From Prevotella sp. P6B1 (lineage in GTDB: Bacteria; Bacteroidota; Bacteroidia; Bacteroidales; Bacteroidaceae): a stretch of DNA of 64,000 nt. Shown one piece after another: positions 59,938 to 64,000 of the stretch (positions are counted from its first letter, which is position 1; the number at the start of each line of letters is the position of its first letter). The position numbers were made by a program, and so were the translations under genes. The stretch spans positions 1 to 64,000 of the forward strand of contig NZ_JNKF01000002.1 in the NCBI RefSeq assembly GCF_000702825.1. The letters run 5' to 3'. The notes below the pieces were generated by a model. That model did no database searches, had not been told where the DNA came from, and saw only the letters and a list, made by a program, of their open reading frames with translations.

Positions 59938-61233
59938 CTACTTTAGTTTAATCACATCTTTCCATCGTGTGGTGTAGCAGGGACTTTTGTGGTCGTGCTT
60001 AATGGCGTTGGCAAATACATCGGCTTTTCCCTTTCCGTTTTTTTGCGTGTATTGTTGGGCTCCGATAACAACAGTCTCCGAACCATGCATGCGGTTAATA
60101 CGATCCACCACTTCGTCAAGTCTTCGCATCTTCTGTATCGTCTCGGCATCCGTATCAAACAAATCCTGCTGAATAGGCGAGTCTTCTGAGATTCCCATCA
60201 CTATCACACCGGCTTTCTTATATTGGTAGCCCTGTTTGTATATCTTCTGCAGAACGTTGCAGGCAGCCTGTACGATGGGTATGGTGCTGTTGGTGGGTGT
60301 TATCAGGCGCACCTCCAGAAAGTTCCAGTATTGCGCCAGGTCCTCTCTGAATGAATTGGTGTTCACAAACACACCAACTATTTGTGCCACCGTATTCTGT
60401 TGTCTCAGCTTTTCGGCACACCTTGTGGCGTAGTTGGCCACATGCGTTCGCAGTGTTTCATAATCGCTAATCATTCCATTAAACGACCTGCTGGTACAAA
60501 TGCTTTTTTTCTTAGCCAGTTCTTCATTTGGTACAGCGTCTTCACCATTCAGTTCCTGCCATGTACGCATGATATTGATGTTGTTGAAGGTGAGCTGGAC
60601 CCAATCAGGATGATGCTTGGCAAAATCGAGTGCTGTTCTGCATCCTAATGCCTGTAATTTTGCTGCATATCGTCTTCCTATACCCCATACATCTTCTATA
60701 GGGCACCACTCCAGAGCCTTCATACGTTTGTAGTCATCGTCAATCATGCAGCAGTGTCGGTAGGCCTTGTATTTCTTGGCCAGTTTCGATGCTATCTTAG
60801 CCAGCGTCTTGTTAGGAGCGATGCCTATGCTTACTGGCATACCCACCTCACGTTTTATCCGTTTGTATAGATGTTCGCCCCATGGTTGCAGTTTCCTTTC
60901 GTCTATGCCGTCCAGATACATAAAGCACTCATCAATGGAGTATCTGAAGTAGGCTGGTGTCTCATGCCGGATAATGCTTACTACTCTGCTGGTTAGCTCG
61001 CCGTACAGTTCGTAGTTCGACGAGAATACCGCTATCTTTTGTCCTGGAAATTCCTCGGCTAACTTAAAGTATGGTGTACCCTCCTTGATGCCCATCTGTT
61101 TAGCCTCATTGCTTCGGGCCACCACACATCCGTCGTTGTTCGATAGCACTACCACGGGCTTTCCAACCAAGTCTGGTCGGAACACTCGTTCGCACGAAAC
61201 GTAGCAGTTATCACAGTCGCAGATACCGTACAT
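59938..61233 (-). CDS. umuC: Y-family DNA polymerase V catalytic subunit
   Basis: 431 residues. Translesion polymerase: YGICDCDNCYVSCERVF (first metal Asp), VVLSNNDGCVVARSNEAK, YSIDECFMYLDG (metal Asp-Glu), VSIGIAPNKTLAKIASKLAK and a C-terminal little-finger domain. One-base overlap with umuD (TAATG). Confidence 0.95.
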   Translation of the reverse strand: MYGICDCDNCYVSCERVFRPDLVGKPVVVLSNNDGCVVARSNEAKQMGIKEGTPYFKLAEEFPGQKIAVFSSNYELYGELTSRVVSIIRHETPAYFRYSIDECFMYLDGIDERKLQPWGEHLYKRIKREVGMPVSIGIAPNKTLAKIASKLAKKYKAYRHCCMIDDDYKRMKALEWCPIEDVWGIGRRYAAKLQALGCRTALDFAKHHPDWVQLTFNNINIMRTWQELNGEDAVPNEELAKKKSICTSRSFNGMISDYETLRTHVANYATRCAEKLRQQNTVAQIVGVFVNTNSFREDLAQYWNFLEVRLITPTNSTIPIVQAACNVLQKIYKQGYQYKKAGVIVMGISEDSPIQQDLFDTDAETIQKMRRLDEVVDRINRMHGSETVVIGAQQYTQKNGKGKADVFANAIKHDHKSPCYTTRWKDVIKLK

Positions 61234-61670
61234 TATAGTTTCTCAAAGGTTCTTATCATGTGGATCACCACGCCCCATACTTCAAAATTATCGCCAGCTT
61301 CGACCTTGAAGGTAGGGTAGTCAGGGTTGGCCGGCTTCAGCTCTATATAGCCATCCTTCTTGTGGGTTAAGTCCATATATTTCAAGGTGAACTCTCCATT
61401 CCAGAATGCTACTACTATACTACCATGGTGTGCTTCCACAGCTTTGTCTATAATCACTCTGTCGCCATCAAATATGCCAGCGTCCTTCATCGAGTCGCCT
61501 TCCACATCTCCGTAGAATGTAGCCTCGGGATGTCGGATAAAGTCACGATTAAAGTCAAGCGTTTCGTGCTGATAGTCAGCTGCAGGCGATGGGAACCCCG
61601 CCTTCACGCCAGCGTGCTCCAATGCCAGTTGGGTTTCAAATTCACCCTTGATTATCTTGATATTCCCCAT
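61233..61670 (-). CDS. umuD: UmuD-type S24 self-cleaving protein
   Basis: 145 residues. LexA/UmuD peptidase: cleavage site A24-G25 (KAGFPSPA), catalytic S60 (EGDSMKDAG) and K97 (FTLKYM). The cleaved form activates UmuC. An in-frame ATG at 61688 lies 1 nt after the -7 promoter element and cannot be transcribed from it, so ATG 61670 is used. Confidence 0.9.
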   Translation of the reverse strand: MGNIKIIKGEFETQLALEHAGVKAGFPSPAADYQHETLDFNRDFIRHPEATFYGDVEGDSMKDAGIFDGDRVIIDKAVEAHHGSIVVAFWNGEFTLKYMDLTHKKDGYIELKPANPDYPTFKVEAGDNFEVWGVVIHMIRTFEKL

Positions 61671-61689
61671 GCTTGTTGTATTTTTCATG

Positions 61690-61697
61690 CAAAGATA
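61690..61697 (-). promoter_or_regulatory. umuDC promoter -7 element
   Basis: TATCTTTG on the minus strand, 19 nt before ATG 61670. Confidence 0.72.
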
Positions 61698-61698
61698 T

Positions 61699-61740
61699 CA
61701 GGTATTCCTCAGTCTTGCAAATATTTTAGGTATTTTTCAG
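61699..61740. promoter_or_regulatory. two 14-nt direct repeats over the umuDC promoter
   Basis: CAGGTATTCCTCAG (61699-61712) and TAGGTATTTTTCAG (61727-61740), 28 nt apart, match at 11 of 14 positions. They cover the region upstream of the -7 element and could bind an SOS-type repressor on one face of the helix. Confidence 0.45.
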
Positions 61741-61748
61741 TTTTAACT

Positions 61749-61780
61749 TTTGGCGCTTCCAAATATTTGTGTTAACTTTG
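61749..61780 (+). promoter_or_regulatory. promoter of the lipoprotein/DUF4268 operon
   Basis: TTTG at 61749-61752 and TAACTTTG at 61773-61780, 20 nt apart; the first ATG downstream is 61808. Confidence 0.75.
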
Positions 61781-61807
61781 CAGGCAGAATAAATTATCAA
61801 CAAGCGA

Positions 61808-61879
61808 ATGACTATAACAACATCAACACATAACGCGCTACTCCTCAGGATGATCCCAAAAATCACCCCCCCATTTTAA
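61808..61879 (+). other. short reading frame ending just after a C7 tract
   Basis: 23 codons (MTITTSTHNALLLRMIPKIT then PPF and stop). The tract ACCCCCCCA at 61865-61873 lies next to the stop. Adding one C would join this frame to the downstream one and give a 155-residue protein ending with the lipoprotein at 61972-62274. The promoter at 61749-61780 is placed for this ATG. Confidence 0.55.
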
Positions 61880-61926
61880 CGTATGTTAACAAGGACGAGC
61901 GTCGTCACAAATTTAGCTTTCTTGTT

Positions 61927-61969
61927 GCCCTGCTGCTTCAGGCTTATGCTTGTTGTGGCAGGGCTTTTT
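61927..61969 (+). terminator. terminator-like hairpin within the lipoprotein leader
   Basis: GCCCTGC (61927-61933) pairs with GCAGGGC (61958-61964), followed by TTTTT. It lies between the promoter and the GTG at 61972, where it could attenuate the operon; or it is simply coding if the frames are joined. Confidence 0.45.
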
Positions 61970-61971
61970 GT

Positions 61972-62274
61972 GTGTTGCTGTTAGGCGTCATGCTGTTGGT
62001 TGGTGCTGGCTGCGCCAAGGATGTGCCTCAGTCGTCAGTCGATATGCAGTACTTCTATGCTGAATCGAGTGCGCTTCACACCGTGGCTGCCGACAGCATC
62101 CAGCGTTTCGCCGTCAAGGTAGAAACCTACGCGCAGCAGAATCCGCAAGCCAAAGCCGATCCCCTTTGGCCTGAAATCATCGACAACATCAAAAGCGCCG
62201 CCCAAGGCGCCAACATCCACTTCGTCATCACCATCGACACCGAATGGGAGGGCGAGATAGAAATTTATTTTTAA
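61972..62274 (+). CDS. small lipoprotein of unknown function
   Basis: 100 residues from GTG 61972. Hydrophobic start with lipobox LLVGAGC, then a helical and strand region ending HFVITIDTEWEGEIEIYF. The open frame extends upstream without an ATG to about 61834, and the only well-placed ATG (61808) is one nt out of frame at a C7 tract. It lies 3 nt before the DUF4268 gene. No family is recognised. Confidence 0.55.
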   Translation: MLLLGVMLLVGAGCAKDVPQSSVDMQYFYAESSALHTVAADSIQRFAVKVETYAQQNPQAKADPLWPEIIDNIKSAAQGANIHFVITIDTEWEGEIEIYF

Positions 62275-62277
62275 ATT

Positions 62278-63234
62278 ATGGCAACATCTATAGAATTATC
62301 AAAAATCACCAAGGTAGAACTGCGTGATTGCTGGGAAAATGAAGCCACAGACTTTACGCCTTGGTTAGCAAAAGACGAGAATATCGCTATGCTGGCTGAT
62401 GCATTAGGTATGAACGAGCTGGAGGTTAGAGCCCAGGAAGAACATGTTGGCCCATTCAGAGCTGATATCCTGTGCGTTGACCCAGGTACTGATAAGTATG
62501 TGCTGATTGAAAACCAGCTCGAAATAACTGACCATAAGCATCTTGGTCAGATTTTAACTTATGCTGCAGGTCTTGATGCTGTTACCATTATTTGGATAGC
62601 AGAACGATTCACAGAGGAGCATAGAGCCGCTATCGATTGGCTGAATAGCATTACCGATAAGGAGTTTAACTTCTTTGGTGTTGAGATAGAGCTTATTAAG
62701 ATTGGTGATAGCCCTGCAGCCCCCATGTTCAATGTTGTTGCCAAACCAAACGGATGGAGTAAGGATGTAAAACGTTCAAAGGCTTCAGGTGAAGGCCGTT
62801 CTGAAACAGAAATCTTTAAGTATGAGTTCTGGAGTGGATTTAATGAGTATATGAGTACTCATCCATCAGAATTATTTCACCCTCAGAGCGCCTCATACGA
62901 CCACTGGATGAATATTGCAATCGGCAAAGGTGATATGCATATAGCCCTGCTTCTTAATACTAGGGAACAGAAAGTTTGTGTTCAGTTCTATATCTGGAAC
63001 GATACTGATAAGACGTATTTTGATGCATTGGTAAAATACAAAGATGATGCTGAAAAATTTATAGGGCATAGCCTTGCATGGCGTAGACTTGATGGCAAGA
63101 AAACATCTACCATCGACCTCTTCAAGAAATGTAAGCTAAAGAGTGAATCAGATCGTGAGGCCATCTATGCATGGTACAAAGAATATACAGAGAAGTTTAT
63201 AAGCTTCTTTAAACCAATAGTAAAAGAATTGTAA
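62278..63234 (+). CDS. DUF4268 protein with PD-(D/E)xK-like N-terminal domain
   Basis: 318 residues. Residues about 55-110 show the nuclease-like pattern FRADILCVD...KYVLIENQLEITDH, where Asp and Glu-Asn-Gln stand at the D...ExK places, then a helix GQILTYAAGLDA. The C-terminal half (about 170-315) is the DUF4268 domain. Such proteins occur in defence regions; activity is unproven and the final Lys of the motif is replaced by Gln. It is followed by a restriction-modification gene. Confidence 0.8.
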   Translation: MATSIELSKITKVELRDCWENEATDFTPWLAKDENIAMLADALGMNELEVRAQEEHVGPFRADILCVDPGTDKYVLIENQLEITDHKHLGQILTYAAGLDAVTIIWIAERFTEEHRAAIDWLNSITDKEFNFFGVEIELIKIGDSPAAPMFNVVAKPNGWSKDVKRSKASGEGRSETEIFKYEFWSGFNEYMSTHPSELFHPQSASYDHWMNIAIGKGDMHIALLLNTREQKVCVQFYIWNDTDKTYFDALVKYKDDAEKFIGHSLAWRRLDGKKTSTIDLFKKCKLKSESDREAIYAWYKEYTEKFISFFKPIVKEL

Positions 63235-63321
63235 AATGTTTTTGTTGTAGGATGCTGTTGGCATTATAACGAGGTCGCCATAATTTTATTGAATTAGAAA
63301 TAGCTTAAAGATTATATTAAA

Positions 63322-64000
63322 ATGAAAAAAAGTAATAAGTATAACACTTCTGCTAGTGAGGAACTTGCTTCTGGTGGATTTGATTTCGAGATAGCTGACA
63401 GCTATCATTTAATTAAGATTGGAGCAACTACTGTTAAACAGCTCCAAGAAGCAAAAATTATACCTACCAAGAATTATGACTCTTTATTAAATAATAAGCC
63501 TGATGGTTTAATAATAAAGGGTAGGACGAATGTCCAAGTTTTGATAGAGCTAAAGAAACCGGGAACTTTGAAAACTATTGAGAATGCCAAAGACGTAATA
63601 ACAAGTTGGTACTATGACTTGGCAAAGCTCTTAGGTTGTAAGATATTGTGTGCAAGCGACGGGAAAACAACCTGCTGGGTACATGTGGCATCTAAGAACT
63701 TTTATTCTCAAAATAATACCCCGATTAAAGAAATCTTTAATGTGTCCGATTTTACAGAATCGTCTACAGATCGTACAAGAAGAAAACTTGTTTCATTAAT
63801 TGAAAAAATGAATACTTCTAATAGAAAAGGAGAGATACATAATATTCAGAAAGAGCTTAATCCGCAGAAACTTGCAGATAGAGTATGGCAGAAAATTTGG
63901 ATTCAAACCGGCAAAAATCCGGAAAGTTGTTTGTATAATGTAGTTGAAATATTTATATTTAAGTTTTTATCTGATTTAAAAATACTGCCAAATCATATGA
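63322..64000 (+). CDS. restriction-modification protein, N-terminal part (truncated by window end)
   Basis: 226 codons are visible and the frame is open at the window edge. A PD-(D/E)xK nuclease core is seen at PDGLIIKG (D61) and VLIELKKPGTL (E76-L-K78). From about residue 190 the sequence LADRVWQKIWIQTGKNPESC resembles the start of an N6-adenine methylase helical domain, so a Type I/IIG-like fused enzyme is likely. The AT-rich codon use differs from most of the window. The methylase motifs lie beyond the edge. Confidence 0.7.
   Translation, partial: MKKSNKYNTSASEELASGGFDFEIADSYHLIKIGATTVKQLQEAKIIPTKNYDSLLNNKPDGLIIKGRTNVQVLIELKKPGTLKTIENAKDVITSWYYDLAKLLGCKILCASDGKTTCWVHVASKNFYSQNNTPIKEIFNVSDFTESSTDRTRRKLVSLIEKMNTSNRKGEIHNIQKELNPQKLADRVWQKIWIQTGKNPESCLYNVVEIFIFKFLSDLKILPNHM

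Noticed and set aside
61681..61800. Canonical LexA box between umuD and the lipoprotein gene
   Set aside because: Neither CTGT-N8-ACAG nor GAAC-N4-GTTC is present; only the 14-nt direct repeats were seen.

Overview
The window reads as chromosomal DNA of a Bacteroidales bacterium, most likely Prevotella or a close relative. The evidence is the recurring TAnnTTTG promoter element with TTTG/TTG about 20 nt upstream, weak ribosome-binding sites, FimB/Mfa2-like lipoproteins, a menI-F-D-B-C-E menaquinone operon, a flavodiiron protein, OMP_b-brl outer-membrane proteins and an HU-like/'smalltalk' pair. No plasmid, phage or transposase genes are visible. Genus is an inference from family content; no search was run.

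Layout. 0-4 kb: 5S rRNA end of an rRNA operon, a YbjN-like protein with a 28-residue membrane peptide, two heme-synthesis genes (hemN, protoporphyrinogen oxidase), then tRNA-Thr and SRP RNA read leftward. 4-8.4 kb: one compact operon (DUF4199, GT2 transferase, a lipoprotein/outer-membrane pair, apbE, Crp/Fnr regulator). 8.5-13.3 kb: M3 peptidase, dCMP deaminase, S41 protease, 5-FTHF cyclo-ligase, convergent with recF and a DUF721 gene. 14.7-17.5 kb: TPR membrane protein, ribH, a kinase-like sensor lacking the phospho-acceptor His. 17.5-24.9 kb: a RIC/hemerythrin-LuxR regulator divergent from a porin / imelysin lipoprotein / di-heme oxidoreductase / CcsA-like fragment operon and a Rid-fold gene. 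24.9-27.6 kb: a secreted AGE-family epimerase, a sigma4-alphaCTD fusion protein, and a gene-poor stretch of duplicated promoters, terminators, inverted and tandem repeats and gene remnants. 27.6-33 kb: radical-SAM/TIGR03915 DNA-repair pair, flavodiiron protein, two fimbrial-type lipoproteins.

32.9-44 kb: a three-gene operon of uridylyltransferase-like, galacturonokinase-like and UDP-glucuronate-4-epimerase-like enzymes that could form a uronic-acid salvage route; a WbpM/CapD dehydratase; gpsA; lysS; and three tandem ROK proteins. 44-51.2 kb: the menaquinone operon, convergent with aroB, which feeds chorismate into it. 51.3-58.5 kb: a large outer-membrane barrel protein, a MurU-like nucleotidyltransferase, guaA, mscL, gapA. 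58.5-64 kb: accessory end with a phosphatase remnant, smalltalk, HU-like protein, a large inverted repeat, umuDC, a lipoprotein behind a C7 tract, a DUF4268 protein, and the start of a restriction-modification nuclease/methylase cut by the window end.

Best candidates for undescribed biology: the sigma4-alphaCTD protein (26.3 kb), the uronate-salvage operon (33-35.9 kb), the hemerythrin-LuxR regulator with its redox/iron operon (17.5-23.7 kb), the ROK triplet with a probably inactive first copy (41-44 kb), and a dispersed 7-nt-period repeat family that lies between genes and, in frame, inside two genes.
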